NCBI GenBank assembly: GCA_900468625.1
Contig: UBUL01000018.1
Coordinates: 531,315 to 595,314 of the forward strand
Reading direction: 5' to 3'
Origin: Hyphomicrobiales bacterium
GTDB lineage: Bacteria; Pseudomonadota; Alphaproteobacteria; Rhizobiales; Rhizobiaceae
DNA: 64,000 nucleotides
In this document: piece after piece, positions 47,519 to 57,819 of the stretch
Layout of the letters: each line of letters starts with the position of its first letter
How positions within the stretch are numbered: the stretch's first letter is position 1
Position numbers and translations under genes: made by a program
The notes under the pieces: generated by a model
What the model was told of the DNA's origin: nothing
What the model saw: only the letters and a program-made list of their open reading frames with translations
The model's database searches: none

Positions 47519-48127
47519 TTAGGCGAGCGTGCCTTTCGTCGAGGGCACCCTGCCTGCTTGCCGCGGATCGATCTCGGTTGCGGTACGCAATGCGCGCGCA
47601 ACGGCCTTGAAGCATGTCTCGGCTATATGGTGATTGTTGGCGCCATAATGGTTGAGGATATGCAGTGTGATGCCGGCATTCTGCGCCAAAGCTTGAAAGA
47701 ACTCGCGCACCAGCTCGGTATCGAAGGTGCCGATCTTCGGCGCGCTGAACGAAACGTTCCAGACGAGGAATGGCCGGCCGGAAAGATCGACGGCCGCTTT
47801 CGTCATCGTCTCGTCCATAGCAAGGTCGATCGAGGCATAGCGGGTGATGCCGCGCCGGTCGCCGAGCGCCTTGGCAATCGCCTGGCCGATCGCGATGCCG
47901 GTATCTTCGACGGCGTGATGGTCATCGACGTGAAGGTCGCCCTTGGTGTCGATGTCCATGTCGATCAGCGAATGCCGCGACAGCTGTTCCAGCATATGGT
48001 CGAAGAAGCCGACTCCCGTCGAAATCGTCGATTTGCCGCTGCCGTCGATGTTGACGGAAACGGAGACCGAAGTCTCGTTGGTCTTGCGGGAAATGCTTGC
48101 CGTGCGGCTCGCTGCGGTCTCTGCCAT
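47519..48127 (-). CDS. hisB: imidazoleglycerol-phosphate dehydratase
   Basis: HisB dehydrates IGP to imidazole acetol phosphate. The 202-residue protein is the monofunctional type, without the histidinol-phosphatase domain of E. coli HisB. Metal-binding His motifs are [18 protein letters not shown] and [35 protein letters not shown] is also conserved. I chose ATG 48127 (MAETAASRT) over the long frame to 48694, which runs through hslV in antisense. It is the first gene of the his-coaA operon and divergent from hslV. Confidence 0.97.
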   Translation of the reverse strand: MAETAASRTASISRKTNETSVSVSVNIDGSGKSTISTGVGFFDHMLEQLSRHSLIDMDIDTKGDLHVDDHHAVEDTGIAIGQAIAKALGDRRGITRYASIDLAMDETMTKAAVDLSGRPFLVWNVSFSAPKIGTFDTELVREFFQALAQNAGITLHILNHYGANNHHIAETCFKAVARALRTATEIDPRQAGRVPSTKGTLA

Positions 48128-48340
48128 GGGCTGCTCCATCGGAATACGGCCGTTCCTTATCAGGAGCATCGGGAAATATCCAGAAGTTACGCATCGGGCT
48201 TGCGCGTTTGGCCGGCTTGCCGCCGTCATTCGGGCGCAGCCGCCATTTGCAATCACGAAAACCCCTCTTACATAGGTGCTGACGGGGCCGATACGCGGCC
48301 CAGCTAAAAGCCCGCCGGAACGGGGGCAAACAGGTGTTAG

Positions 48341-48871
48341 ATGACGACAATCGTGACTATTCGCAAGGACGGCAAGGTCGTGATGGCTGGCGATGGCCAG
48401 GTGAGCCTTGGCCAGACCGTAATGAAGGGCAATGCGCGCAAGGTTCGCCGTATCGGCAAGGGTGATGTCATCGCCGGTTTCGCCGGCGCGACCGCCGACG
48501 CCTTCACTCTTCTCGAACGCCTCGAAAAGAAGCTCGAACAATATCCCGGCCAGCTGATGCGCGCCGCCGTCGAGCTCGCCAAGGACTGGCGCACGGACAA
48601 ATATCTGCGCAACCTCGAAGCGATGATGCTGGTTGCCGACAAACAAGTAACGCTCGCCATCACCGGCAACGGCGATGTGCTCGAGCCCGAACATGGCGCC
48701 ATGGCGATCGGCTCCGGCGGCAATTTCGCCCTCGCGGCCGCGCGCGCGCTGATGGATAGCGACAGATCAGCCGAGGACATCGCGCGCCGCGCCCTTGATA
48801 TCGCCGCCGACATCTGCGTCTACACGAACCATAATATGATCGTTGAAACGCTGGATGCCGAAGTCCAATAA
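48341..48871 (+). CDS. hslV: HslV protease subunit of HslUV
   Basis: HslV is the proteasome-like peptidase of the HslUV ATP-dependent protease. The 176-residue protein starts [20 protein letters not shown], and processing would expose the catalytic Thr after Met1. [28 protein letters not shown] and [14 protein letters not shown] follow. hslU begins 44 bp downstream. The 213-bp divergent gap to hisB holds the promoters; I could not identify a convincing heat-shock promoter by eye. Confidence 0.98.
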   Translation: MTTIVTIRKDGKVVMAGDGQVSLGQTVMKGNARKVRRIGKGDVIAGFAGATADAFTLLERLEKKLEQYPGQLMRAAVELAKDWRTDKYLRNLEAMMLVADKQVTLAITGNGDVLEPEHGAMAIGSGGNFALAAARALMDSDRSAEDIARRALDIAADICVYTNHNMIVETLDAEVQ

Positions 48872-48915
48872 GTTCCTCTCTTGATAGTTTCTAGCCCTGA
48901 CAGGGAACATACGAA

Positions 48916-50226
48916 ATGACCACTTTTTCCCCCCGCGAGATCGTTTCCGAACTCGACCGCTATATTGTCGGCCAGCATGAGGCCAAGCGCGCCGTAGCGA
49001 TCGCGCTGCGCAACCGCTGGCGCCGCCAGCAGCTCGAGCCGGAGCTGCGCGACGAAGTCATGCCGAAGAACATCCTGATGATCGGTCCGACCGGCGTCGG
49101 CAAGACGGAAATCTCCCGCCGCCTTGCCAAGCTTGCCGGCGCTCCCTTCATCAAGGTCGAAGCGACGAAATTCACCGAAGTTGGCTATGTCGGCCGTGAC
49201 GTCGAACAGATCATCCGTGATCTCGTGGAAGTGGGCATCGGCCTGGCGCGCGAAAAGAAGCGCAACGAGGTGCAGGCCAAGGCCCATATGAGCGCCGAAG
49301 AGCGCGTTCTCGATGCGCTGGTGGGCGCCACCGCCTCGCCGGCGACGCGCGACAGTTTCCGCAAGAAGCTGCGCGACGGCCAGCTCGATGACAAGGAAAT
49401 CGACATCGAAGTGGCGGATACCGGCTCCGGCATGCCCGGCGGTTTCGAAATCCCCGGCATGCCCGGCGCCAATATCGGCGTGCTCAATCTCTCCGAAATG
49501 TTCGGCAAGGCCATGGGCGGCCGCACGAAGAAAGTGCGCACGACGGTCAAGGATTCCTACAAGGAGCTGATCCGCGACGAATCCGACAAGCTGATCGACA
49601 ACGAGGCGATCCAGCGCGAAGCCGTGCAGTCCGCCGAGAATGACGGCATCGTCTTCCTCGACGAAATCGACAAGATCGCGGCCCGCGATGGTGGCATGGG
49701 TGCCGGCGTCTCGCGCGAAGGCGTGCAGCGCGACCTGCTGCCGCTGGTCGAAGGTACGACGGTTGCGACGAAGTATGGCCCGGTCAAGACAGACCATATC
49801 CTCTTCATCGCTTCCGGCGCCTTCCATGTCTCCAAGCCCTCGGATCTTCTGCCGGAACTGCAGGGCCGCCTGCCGATCCGAGTCGAGCTCCGGCCGCTGA
49901 CCAAGGAGGATTTCCGGCGCATCCTCACCGAGCCGCAGGCAAGCCTCATCCGCCAATATAAGGCGCTGATGGAAACGGAAGACCTGAAGCTCGATTTCAC
50001 CGATGACGCGATCGACGCTCTGGCCGATGTTGCCGTGCATCTCAACTCCACCGTTGAGAATATCGGCGCCCGCCGTCTGCAGACGGTCATGGAGCGGGTG
50101 CTGGACGATATCTCCTACAATGCTTCGGATCGCGCCGGCGTATCGGTAACCATCGATGCCGATTATGTCCGTGAGCATGTCGGCGACCTCGCAACCAACA
50201 CGGATCTGTCGCGCTTCATCCTGTGA
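48916..50226 (+). CDS. hslU: HslU ATPase subunit of HslUV
   Basis: HslU is the AAA+ unfoldase that feeds substrates to HslV. The 436-residue protein has [20 protein letters not shown] at the N-terminus and Walker [21 protein letters not shown]. The pore-loop region is [18 protein letters not shown]. The intermediate domain lies at about 110-230, Walker B is [17 protein letters not shown], and sensor elements are in [16 protein letters not shown] terminator follows at 50267. Confidence 0.98.
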   Translation: MTTFSPREIVSELDRYIVGQHEAKRAVAIALRNRWRRQQLEPELRDEVMPKNILMIGPTGVGKTEISRRLAKLAGAPFIKVEATKFTEVGYVGRDVEQIIRDLVEVGIGLAREKKRNEVQAKAHMSAEERVLDALVGATASPATRDSFRKKLRDGQLDDKEIDIEVADTGSGMPGGFEIPGMPGANIGVLNLSEMFGKAMGGRTKKVRTTVKDSYKELIRDESDKLIDNEAIQREAVQSAENDGIVFLDEIDKIAARDGGMGAGVSREGVQRDLLPLVEGTTVATKYGPVKTDHILFIASGAFHVSKPSDLLPELQGRLPIRVELRPLTKEDFRRILTEPQASLIRQYKALMETEDLKLDFTDDAIDALADVAVHLNSTVENIGARRLQTVMERVLDDISYNASDRAGVSVTIDADYVREHVGDLATNTDLSRFIL

Positions 50227-50266
50227 CGGAACAGGTGAAGGCGATCTAAAACAGTAAATACTCGAC

Positions 50267-50305
50267 AACGGGCCTTTAACTTTTTAGTTAGAGGCCCGTT
50301 TCTTA
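50267..50305 (+). terminator. hslU terminator
   Basis: The stem AACGGGCCT / AGGCCCGTT contains an inner AACT/AGTT pairing and is followed by TCTT. It lies 40 nt after the hslU stop. Confidence 0.8.
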
Positions 50306-50388
50306 TGTCGGATGGCTTTGTTCGGCCAAGATTGTCCGCCAGTCCGGCGTATGGAAACATCGGTTGAAACTTGGACAGGACAGCCATC

Positions 50389-51342
50389 TTGCGACGCATA
50401 CTGATCACTCTTCTTCTGGCAGTCGTCAGCCTTTCCTGGGTTCCCGCCTATGCGGATGCAGCGACTGTGGTGCCTCCGGGCAACCGCAATGCCGAGCAGC
50501 CGCCGGTTCCCGGCGCCTCCGTCCGGCGCACGCGTGGCACCAACTCCACTTTCGAGCGCAAGTATCAGAAGGTGCGCGAGCTGCTGGCGGCCGATACCAG
50601 GCTGATGTCCAAGATCAAATCGACGGCGCGCGCCTACGGCATCGATCCGATCCACATTATCGGCGCGCTTGTCGGCGAGCATACCTACAATGTCGATGCC
50701 TATGACGGCCTGCAGTCCTACTACGTCAAGGCTGCTTCCTATGCCGGCCAGAACTTCCGCTTCGCCTATAACGGCGAGAATGTCGACGATTTCGTCGCCC
50801 GGCCGCAATTCGATGCCTGTAAGGGCAGACAAGATTCCTACAGTCTCTGGACCTGCCGGGAGGATGTCTGGGAAGACGATTTCCGCGGCAAGACGGTCGG
50901 CGGCAAATCCTATCCCGACAATCGCTTCAGCGCGGTCTTCTTCCAGCCCTTCTACGCCGGACAGACCTTCGGCCTCGGTCAGGTCAATCCGCTGACGGCG
51001 CTGGAACTCTCCGATCTCGTCAGCCGCACCTCGGGCATCCCGAAGCTCAACGAAAAGGATGCTGGCGGCGTCTACAAGGCGATCATGGATCCGGATCTGT
51101 CGCTGGCCTTTGTCGCAGCCTCCATCCGCAAGTCGATCGACGATTATCGCTCGATCGCAGGCATGGATATCTCAGGCAATCCCGGCATCACGGCCACGCT
51201 CTACAATCTCGGCAACTCCCGCAAGCGCGCCGCGGCCCTCGCGGCTAAGAACCGTGGCTCTTCGCAACCGGTCTGGCCGGAAGAGAATTACTATGGCTGG
51301 CTCATCAATGATAAGCTGGGCGATCTGAAGTCGCTTTTATAA
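50389..51342 (+). CDS. DUF1402 family secreted protein
   Basis: This is a 317-residue exported protein. From TTG 50389 it begins MRRILITLLLAVVSLSWVPA and continues YADA, a clear Sec signal peptide. AGGA stands 8 nt upstream of that TTG; a TTG at 50371 is the alternative. The mature part matches DUF1402, with ARAYGIDPIHIIGALVGEHT and the FGLGQVNPLTALELSDLVSR segment. The latter resembles the active-site helices of lysozyme-like lytic transglycosylases (Glu in VGEH, GxGQ). A periplasmic peptidoglycan role is plausible but inferred. Confidence 0.85.
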   Translation: MRRILITLLLAVVSLSWVPAYADAATVVPPGNRNAEQPPVPGASVRRTRGTNSTFERKYQKVRELLAADTRLMSKIKSTARAYGIDPIHIIGALVGEHTYNVDAYDGLQSYYVKAASYAGQNFRFAYNGENVDDFVARPQFDACKGRQDSYSLWTCREDVWEDDFRGKTVGGKSYPDNRFSAVFFQPFYAGQTFGLGQVNPLTALELSDLVSRTSGIPKLNEKDAGGVYKAIMDPDLSLAFVAASIRKSIDDYRSIAGMDISGNPGITATLYNLGNSRKRAAALAAKNRGSSQPVWPEENYYGWLINDKLGDLKSLL

Positions 51343-51461
51343 GCTACCCTGCGCGACGTTTTATCGTCTGGATTTTGCGTGCGGCGCCCACCATATCGGA
51401 TGCGTGCGCCGCTTCGGCTGTTCGTTCGAGCAATGTCCGGTTTCGAGGAGAGTTGTGATCC

Positions 51462-52856
51462 ATGGATATGATTCCGGAAGCCTTCTCCCCGCCGGCGCCT
51501 ATCCCGCGCACCGTTCCGCCGTCGCGATGGACGATCATCAAAACCATCCTGCGCAATCCGCTCGAACTTTGGGGCGAGCCCTCCTATACGCTGCCGTGGA
51601 TCAAGACAAAGTTCTTCAACGAGCGGACGCTGATCGTCAACGATCCCGGCCTGATCAAGCATGTGTTGGTCGACAACGCCGGCAACTACCGCATGGCCGA
51701 TATCCGCCAGCTTGTGCTGCGGCCGATTCTGCGCGATGGCCTGCTGACGGCGGAAGGGCCGGTCTGGAAGCGCTCGCGCAAGGCGGTTGCGCCGGTGTTC
51801 ACGCCACGCCACGCCCAGGGCTTTGCCGGCCAGATGCTGAGCCAGAGCCTGGACTATGTGCAGAAGTATCAGGAGATCGGCGAGGAGGGCGCGGTATTCG
51901 ATATCGCGGCCGACATGACCGAGCTGACTTTCGTCATTCTGGCTGAGACCTTGTTTTCCGGTGAGATCGTCACCGAAAGCACGAGTTTTTCCGACGACGT
52001 CAACGAGCTGCTGCATCGCATGGGCCGGGTCGATCCCATGGATCTCCTGCGGGCGCCTGCCTGGGTGCCGCGCGTCACCCGCATCGGTGGCCAGCGCATG
52101 CTCGACAAGTTCCGCGGCATCGTCCGTAATACGATGGACTTGCGCCTGGACAAGATGCGCAGGGATCGCGCCAGCGCGCCGGACGATTTTCTGACGTTGC
52201 TCCTGGAAAAGGCCGGCCCGGATGGGCTGACGATGGAGGAGATCGAGGACAATATCCTCACCTTCATCGGCGCCGGCCACGAAACGACTGCCCGTGCGCT
52301 TGCCTGGACGCTCTACTGCGTCGCCAATAGCCCGCACATCCGAAAGGGTATGGAAGAGGAAATCGACCGGGTGCTCGCAACCGATGCAGAGCCGGTCGCC
52401 TGGCTCGATCTGATGCCGCACGTCCGCGCCGCCTTCGAGGAGGCCATGCGTCTCTATCCGCCGGCGCCGTCGATCAATCGCGCCGCCATCGCCGATGATG
52501 AATGGACGAGCGCCAAGGGCGAGCGTGTGACGATCGAGAAGGGGATCACCGTCCTCATCATGCCCTGGACGCTGCATCGCCACGAACTCTACTGGGAAAA
52601 GCCGCGTGCCTTCATGCCGGAACGCTTTCTTCCGGAGAACCGTACCAAGATCAATCGTTTCCAGTATCTGCCTTTCGGCGCAGGTCCGCGCGTCTGCATC
52701 GGCGCGACCTTTGCGCTTCAGGAAGCGGTCATCGCCCTTGCCGTCATGATGCGCCGTTTCCGCTTCGACCTGACGGAGGAAACCGATCCCTGGCCGGTGC
52801 AGAAGCTGACCACCCAGCCGCGTGGCGGATTGCCGATGCGGGTGATGAGGCGGTAG
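51462..52856 (+). CDS. cytochrome P450
   Basis: This is a 464-residue soluble bacterial P450 monooxygenase. The I-helix motif is TFIGAGHETTARALAWTLY, with the Ala-Gly-x-Glu-Thr oxygen-activation site. The ExxR motif is in FEEAMRLYPPAPSINR. The PERF-like FMPERFLPENR and the heme loop FGAGPRVCIGATFALQEAV (heme ligand Cys412) complete the set. No ferredoxin or reductase gene is adjacent, so electrons must come from partners elsewhere. The substrate is unknown. It stands alone after the DUF1402 gene, with repeats downstream. Confidence 0.95.
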   Translation: MDMIPEAFSPPAPIPRTVPPSRWTIIKTILRNPLELWGEPSYTLPWIKTKFFNERTLIVNDPGLIKHVLVDNAGNYRMADIRQLVLRPILRDGLLTAEGPVWKRSRKAVAPVFTPRHAQGFAGQMLSQSLDYVQKYQEIGEEGAVFDIAADMTELTFVILAETLFSGEIVTESTSFSDDVNELLHRMGRVDPMDLLRAPAWVPRVTRIGGQRMLDKFRGIVRNTMDLRLDKMRRDRASAPDDFLTLLLEKAGPDGLTMEEIEDNILTFIGAGHETTARALAWTLYCVANSPHIRKGMEEEIDRVLATDAEPVAWLDLMPHVRAAFEEAMRLYPPAPSINRAAIADDEWTSAKGERVTIEKGITVLIMPWTLHRHELYWEKPRAFMPERFLPENRTKINRFQYLPFGAGPRVCIGATFALQEAVIALAVMMRRFRFDLTEETDPWPVQKLTTQPRGGLPMRVMRR

Positions 52857-52894
52857 GAGGGCTGACGCGGTTTCCAAGTATGCTGCGCGTCTGA

Positions 52895-53086
52895 CATCCC
52901 CTCTGTCGCTTCCGCGACATCTCCCCCACAAGGAGGGAGATTGGAAATCCGCAGCACCGTTATCGCAAATCAATGACCACGTAATGTGCTGAAAAAGCAG
53001 GTTTAGATTTTTTAAGGACGGTGCGGCAGACTCCCAACGATCTCCCCCCTTGTGGGGGAGATGTCGTGAAAGCGACAGAGAGGGGC
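52895..53086. repeat. inverted pair of palindromic repeats after the P450 gene
   Basis: Two copies of one element in opposite orientation lie at 52895-52942 and 53040-53086. The first reads CCCCTCTGTCGCTTCCGCGA, then CATCTCCCCCACAAGGAGGG. The second is its reverse complement with a few changes (GTGGGGGAGATGTCGTGAAA, GCGACAGAGAGGGG). They are about 100 bp apart and fill much of the 403-bp gap before the hydantoinase-like gene. I see nothing else in that gap beyond the leader of the next gene. Confidence 0.8.
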
Positions 53087-53259
53087 TTGCACTCTCCAAC
53101 AGCACACAGCCGACGGCAGGTAAAGAACAACCTGAACAATGAAATTGCTTTCTCGCCCGCCAAGGGCGAGATAGGCTCCGCGCTCGCCGCTTCGTTCATA
53201 TCTTCATAGGCGTTGTGGAAGCTCATAGTCATTACTCGGTCCAGAGGTTTTATATCAGC

Positions 53260-55263
53260 GTGACGTCTCATTTCCTGCTCGGCATCGACACGGGTGGAAC
53301 CTACACCGATGCCGTTCTCTTCCATGAAACCGATGGCGTGATCGCCAAGGCGAAATCGCTGACTACCCGGCATGATCTGGCTGTCGGCATTGCCGGCGCG
53401 GTCGATGCCGTCATCGCCAAGGCCAATATTCCTGTCTCGGCAATCGGCCTGGTGTCGCTGTCGACGACGCTCGCCACCAACGCGCTGGTGGAAGGGCAGG
53501 GCGGCCGCGCCGGGCTGGTCATGATCGGGTTCGGCCCGGAGGATCTCAAACGCGATGGTTTGGCGGAGGCGCTGGGGTCCGATCCGGTGATCTATCTTCC
53601 CGGCGGGCACAATGTTCACGGCAATGAAAATCCGCTCGATCTGGTGGCATTGCGTGACGCCTTGCCGGAACTGGCCAAATCGGTGTCGTCCTTCGCCGTC
53701 GCCGGCTATTTCGCCGTGCGGAATCCGGCTCATGAAATCAAGGTGCGTGACTGCATTCACGAGATCTCGCATCTGCCTGTCACCTGCAGTCACGAACTCT
53801 CTTCCAAATTGGGCGGGCCGCGCCGTGCCTTGACGACGCTGCTCAATGCTAGGCTTGTGTCGATGATCGATCGCCTCGTTGGCGCCTGCGAAAGGTTTTT
53901 GGCGACGCGCGGCATTTCCGCGCCGATGATGGTGGTGCGTGGCGATGGCGCCCTGATATCGGCAGACGAGGCGAAGCTGCGGCCGATCGAGACGATTCTC
54001 TCCGGCCCGGCCGCAAGCCTCGTCGGCGCGCGCTATCTCACCGGCCTCGACAATGCCGTCGTTTCCGACATCGGCGGAACCACGACGGACGTGGCCGTCA
54101 TGGAGGATGGCCGGCCGCGGCTGGATGCCGATGGCGCTGTGGTCGGAGGCTTTCGCACCATGGTCGAGGCCGTTGCCATGCGCACCTACGGTCTCGGTGG
54201 CGATTCCGAAGTGAAGATCAACGATCGCGGCCTTGTCGCTGCCTTTGAGCTTGGCCCGCGTCGCCTGCTGCCGCTCAGTCTCGCCGCTCACATGCATGGC
54301 GATGTCGTCTTGAATGCTTTGGAGCAGCAGCTGCGGGCGACGCATCTTGCACGTAATGCCGGCCGCTTTGCGCTCCGCACCGGCGTACCCGATCATCTTG
54401 CAAGCGGCCTCAGCGGGCCGGAGCAGGCACTGTTCGATCGCATCGGCGCCGTTCCCGTGGCACTCGACAAGCTTCTGACGATGACGTCGCAGAAGGCGAC
54501 CTTGGATCGGCTTGTCGCGCGCGGCCTCGTGCATCTGAGCGGTCTGACGCCCTCGGATGCCATGCATGTGCTCGGCCGGCAAAGCCAGTGGAATACTGAG
54601 GCCGCACGCTTGGGATTGGCGCTGGCGATGCGCCTGAGAGACGGCTCTGGCCGTCCGGTCGCCGAATCTGTCGAGGAATTGGCGCAGAAGATCGTCGATC
54701 GCCTTACCCGCCAGTCGGCCGACGTCATCCTTGCCGCTTGTCTTGCCGAGGATGGCGTGGCCGAGCTGAACCCCGCCAAATCCATCTCCATCGATCGTGC
54801 GCTTCGTCGCGCGCCGGGAATCGCCCGCTTCGCCATTTCGCTCGATAGGCCGCTGGTCGGGCTCGGCGCTTCCGCACCGGTCTATTATCCCGCGATCGCG
54901 GAGATGCTGGCGACCGAGAGCGCCATTCCTGCCGATTCGGATGTCGCCAATGCCGTCGGCGCCGTGGTCGGCCAGGTGCGGGCGAGCGCCATCGTCTTCG
55001 TCACCATGCCGGAGGACGGAATCTATATCCTGAACGGAGCCGGTGAGAGCTTGCGCTTTACAGACGAGAGCCACAGTTTCGCCGATGCCCGCGCGCGGGC
55101 GGTCGAGGCGGCGACGGCACAGGCAAGGTTGAATGGTGCCGTGGATCTGGTCGTGACGGTGGTCGAGCAGGTGGATGCGCCCGAGGTCGAAGGCAATCGC
55201 AAGCTGATCGAAGCACGCTTCATCGCCACTGCCAGCGGTCGTCCCAGTATCGCCACGGACTAA
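53260..55263 (+). CDS. hydantoinase/oxoprolinase family protein (HyuA-like)
   Basis: This is a protein of about 667 residues in the ATP-dependent hydantoinase/5-oxoprolinase A family, which hydrolyses cyclic amides such as hydantoins or oxoproline. The N-terminal ASKHA-type phosphate loop is FLLGIDTGGTYTDAVLF. The second loop is VVSDIGGTTTDVAVMEDGRP in the middle, followed by MRTYGLGGDSEVKIN. I propose the GTG at 53260 (VTSHFLLGIDTGG), since the domain starts there; GTG 53215 is the alternative. No HyuB partner is adjacent, so activity and substrate are open. Confidence 0.88.
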   Translation: MTSHFLLGIDTGGTYTDAVLFHETDGVIAKAKSLTTRHDLAVGIAGAVDAVIAKANIPVSAIGLVSLSTTLATNALVEGQGGRAGLVMIGFGPEDLKRDGLAEALGSDPVIYLPGGHNVHGNENPLDLVALRDALPELAKSVSSFAVAGYFAVRNPAHEIKVRDCIHEISHLPVTCSHELSSKLGGPRRALTTLLNARLVSMIDRLVGACERFLATRGISAPMMVVRGDGALISADEAKLRPIETILSGPAASLVGARYLTGLDNAVVSDIGGTTTDVAVMEDGRPRLDADGAVVGGFRTMVEAVAMRTYGLGGDSEVKINDRGLVAAFELGPRRLLPLSLAAHMHGDVVLNALEQQLRATHLARNAGRFALRTGVPDHLASGLSGPEQALFDRIGAVPVALDKLLTMTSQKATLDRLVARGLVHLSGLTPSDAMHVLGRQSQWNTEAARLGLALAMRLRDGSGRPVAESVEELAQKIVDRLTRQSADVILAACLAEDGVAELNPAKSISIDRALRRAPGIARFAISLDRPLVGLGASAPVYYPAIAEMLATESAIPADSDVANAVGAVVGQVRASAIVFVTMPEDGIYILNGAGESLRFTDESHSFADARARAVEAATAQARLNGAVDLVVTVVEQVDAPEVEGNRKLIEARFIATASGRPSIATD

Positions 55264-55381
55264 TTATTTCCCGAGTGGCACAAATCTTTCGAACTATGGC
55301 CAAATTGACAGAAGTGAAACCGTGAGCAAAGTGGCAACATGTAAAAATTGAGCCGTAGAACGGCCTTGAGGAGTATATGGC

Positions 55382-57550
55382 ATGAGCCGCATCGAGAAAC
55401 ACGGGCTTCAGATCGAACAGGTCCTTTACGATTTCCTCGTCAAGGAGGCGCTTCCGGGTTCGGGCGTGGATGCCGAGGCCTTCTTTGCCGGCTTTTCCAG
55501 GATCGTCCACGATCTCGCGCCAAGAAACCGCGAGCTTCTCACCAAGCGCGACCGCATGCAGGCAGCGCTTGACGACTGGTATCGCAAGAACGGCGCGCCC
55601 GTCGATCTCGCCGCCTATGAAGCCTTCCTGCGCGACATCGGCTATATCGTGCCCGAAGGCCCAGCCTTTACGATCTCGACCGCCAATGTCGATCCCGAGA
55701 TTTCTGAGATCGCCGGCCCGCAGCTCGTCGTTCCCGTCATGAACGCCCGCTATGCCCTGAACGCGGCCAATGCCCGCTGGGGATCGCTTTACGATGCCCT
55801 TTACGGCACCGATGCCATTCCCGAGGCCGATGGCGCCGAGAAAGGCAAAGGCTACAATCCGAAGCGCGGCGAGAAGGTCATCGTCTGGGTTCGCGATTTC
55901 CTCGATTCTACCGTGCCGCTCGTCGGCGCAAGCTGGAAGGATGTCACGGGCCTGGCCGTGAAGGATGGTGCCTTGTCGGTCGCGACCAAGGGCGGCGCCA
56001 CAAAGCTTGCCGATGGCAGCCATTTCGCCGGCTATCTCGGCGATGCCGCCACTCCGACTCATGTCTTGCTCAAGCAGAACGGCATCCATATCGAAATCGT
56101 CGTCGATGCAGGCACCGCTATAGGCAAGACCGACCCGGCCGGCATTTCCGATGTCCGCCTGGAGTCGGCAATCACGACGATCATGGATTGCGAGGATTCG
56201 ATCGCAGCCGTCGATGCCGAGGACAAGGCGGAAGTTTACCGCAACTGGCTCGGCCTGATGAAGGGTGATCTGACCGAGGAGGTCGCCAAAGGCGGCAAGA
56301 CGTTTACGCGCCGGCTCAATCCCGATGTCGCCTACACGGCGCCAGATGGCAGCACCTTCGATCTGCATTGCCGCTCGCTGATGCTGGTGCGCAATGTCGG
56401 CCACCTGATGACCAATCCTGCCATTCTCGACCGCGATGGCAACGAAGTGCCGGAGGGCATCATGGATGCCGCTATCACCGGCCTGATCGCGCTCTACGAC
56501 ATCGGCCCGAACGGCCGTCGCAGGAATTCGCGCACCGGCTCCATGTATGTCGTCAAGCCAAAGATGCACGGGCCAGAAGAGGTCGCCTTCGCCGTCGATA
56601 TCTTCGCGCGCGTCGAGGACCTGCTTAGCATGCCCAGAAACACCATGAAGATGGGCATCATGGACGAGGAGCGCCGCACCACGGTCAACCTGAAGGAATC
56701 CATCCGCGCCGCCCGCGAGCGCGTCGTCTTCATCAACACCGGCTTCCTCGATCGCACCGGCGACGAGATCCATACCTCGATGGAAGCCGGTCCCATGATC
56801 CGCAAGGGCGACATGAAGCAGGCGGCCTGGATCGGCGCTTACGAGAACTGGAACGTCGATATCGGCCTGGAATGCGGCCTCTCGGGCCATGCCCAGATCG
56901 GCAAGGGCATGTGGGCCATGCCAGACCTGATGGCCGCCATGCTCGAGCAGAAGATCGCTCATCCCAAGGCCGGCGCAAACACCGCCTGGGTGCCGTCCCC
57001 GACAGCGGCAACGCTTCACGCCACGCATTATCACCGCGTCAATGTCGCTGATGTGCAGAAGGGCCTGAAGAGCCGCGGCCGCGCCAAGTTCTCCGATATC
57101 CTCTCGGTGCCGATCGCTTCGCGGCCGAACTGGACGCCGGAGGAAATCCAGCGCGAGATCGACAATAACAGCCAGGGTATCCTCGGCTATGTCGTGCGCT
57201 GGGTCGATCAGGGCGTCGGTTGCTCCAAGGTGCCGGATATCAACAATGTCGGCCTCATGGAAGACCGCGCCACTTTGCGCATCTCGGCGCAGCATATGGC
57301 GAACTGGCTGCATCACAAGGTAATCAGTGAAGCGCAGATCGTCGAGACGATGAAGCGCATGGCCGCTGTGGTCGATCAGCAGAATGCCGATGATCCCAAC
57401 TACGTCCCCATGTCCGGCAATTTCGACGGCTCCGTCGCCTTCCAGGCAGCGCTCGATCTCGTGCTTAAGGGCCGCGAGCAGCCGAACGGTTACACCGAAC
57501 CGGTCCTGCATCGCCGCCGCATCGAGCTGAAGGCGAAGCAGGCGGGGTAA
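55382..57550 (+). CDS. glcB: malate synthase G
   Basis: This enzyme condenses glyoxylate and acetyl-CoA to malate in the glyoxylate bypass or glycolate use. The 722-residue monomeric G-isoform shows [40 protein letters not shown], and [40 protein letters not shown] and the C-terminal [20 protein letters not shown] follow. Length and motifs match the family. ATG 55382 follows TTGAGGAGTATATGGC. No isocitrate lyase or glycolate oxidase gene is in the window. Confidence 0.98.
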   Translation: MSRIEKHGLQIEQVLYDFLVKEALPGSGVDAEAFFAGFSRIVHDLAPRNRELLTKRDRMQAALDDWYRKNGAPVDLAAYEAFLRDIGYIVPEGPAFTISTANVDPEISEIAGPQLVVPVMNARYALNAANARWGSLYDALYGTDAIPEADGAEKGKGYNPKRGEKVIVWVRDFLDSTVPLVGASWKDVTGLAVKDGALSVATKGGATKLADGSHFAGYLGDAATPTHVLLKQNGIHIEIVVDAGTAIGKTDPAGISDVRLESAITTIMDCEDSIAAVDAEDKAEVYRNWLGLMKGDLTEEVAKGGKTFTRRLNPDVAYTAPDGSTFDLHCRSLMLVRNVGHLMTNPAILDRDGNEVPEGIMDAAITGLIALYDIGPNGRRRNSRTGSMYVVKPKMHGPEEVAFAVDIFARVEDLLSMPRNTMKMGIMDEERRTTVNLKESIRAARERVVFINTGFLDRTGDEIHTSMEAGPMIRKGDMKQAAWIGAYENWNVDIGLECGLSGHAQIGKGMWAMPDLMAAMLEQKIAHPKAGANTAWVPSPTAATLHATHYHRVNVADVQKGLKSRGRAKFSDILSVPIASRPNWTPEEIQREIDNNSQGILGYVVRWVDQGVGCSKVPDINNVGLMEDRATLRISAQHMANWLHHKVISEAQIVETMKRMAAVVDQQNADDPNYVPMSGNFDGSVAFQAALDLVLKGREQPNGYTEPVLHRRRIELKAKQAG

Positions 57551-57598
57551 GCCTTCGTTTGTAATGTTTTGTGGCGCAGGGCGATGCCCGGCAAGATT

Positions 57599-57736
57599 CC
57601 CTCTCCCCTCGGGGAGAGGGCAGGGTGAGGGGGTGTCGTTCGGAAAAGAAATGTTCTTGCATTCAACGAACCAGTTCCTTGCCGCATTCCCCCCTCATCC
57701 GCCCTTCGGGCACCTTCTCCCCGAGGGGAGAAGGGA
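57599..57736. repeat. two palindromic repeats between glcB and the L,D-transpeptidase gene
   Basis: CCCTCTCCCC-TC-GGGGAGAGGG at 57599-57620 is a perfect palindrome continued by CAGGGTGAGGGGG. It is the inverse of the element at 41984-42021. A second element, about 57689-57736, contains GCCCTTCGGGC and CTTCTCCCC-GA-GGGGAGAAG, two stacked hairpins. Together with the terminator they occupy the 269-bp convergent gap. Confidence 0.8.
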
Positions 57737-57762
57737 GGCAGTCTCAACTCCCAGCCTCAAGC

Positions 57763-57797
57763 AAAAAGGCCGCCGGACATCGATCCAGCGGCCTTTT
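57763..57797 (-). terminator. L,D-transpeptidase terminator
   Basis: AAAAGGCCGC / GCGGCCTTTT forms a 10-bp stem with a loop of about 14 nt. On the minus strand it ends in TTTTTGC, 23 nt after the stop of the L,D-transpeptidase gene. It may also work for the convergent strand. Confidence 0.88.
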
Positions 57798-57819
57798 GAA
57801 TTCCAAATAGTACCAGCGA

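Noticed and set aside
52960..55074. Open frame of 704 codons on the minus strand
   Set aside because: It is antisense to the hydantoinase-like gene and runs into the palindromic repeats downstream of the P450 gene, so it is a shadow frame.
55220..57511. Open frame of 763 codons on the minus strand
   Set aside because: It is antisense to glcB, which matches malate synthase G over its full length. The antisense translation resembles no family.
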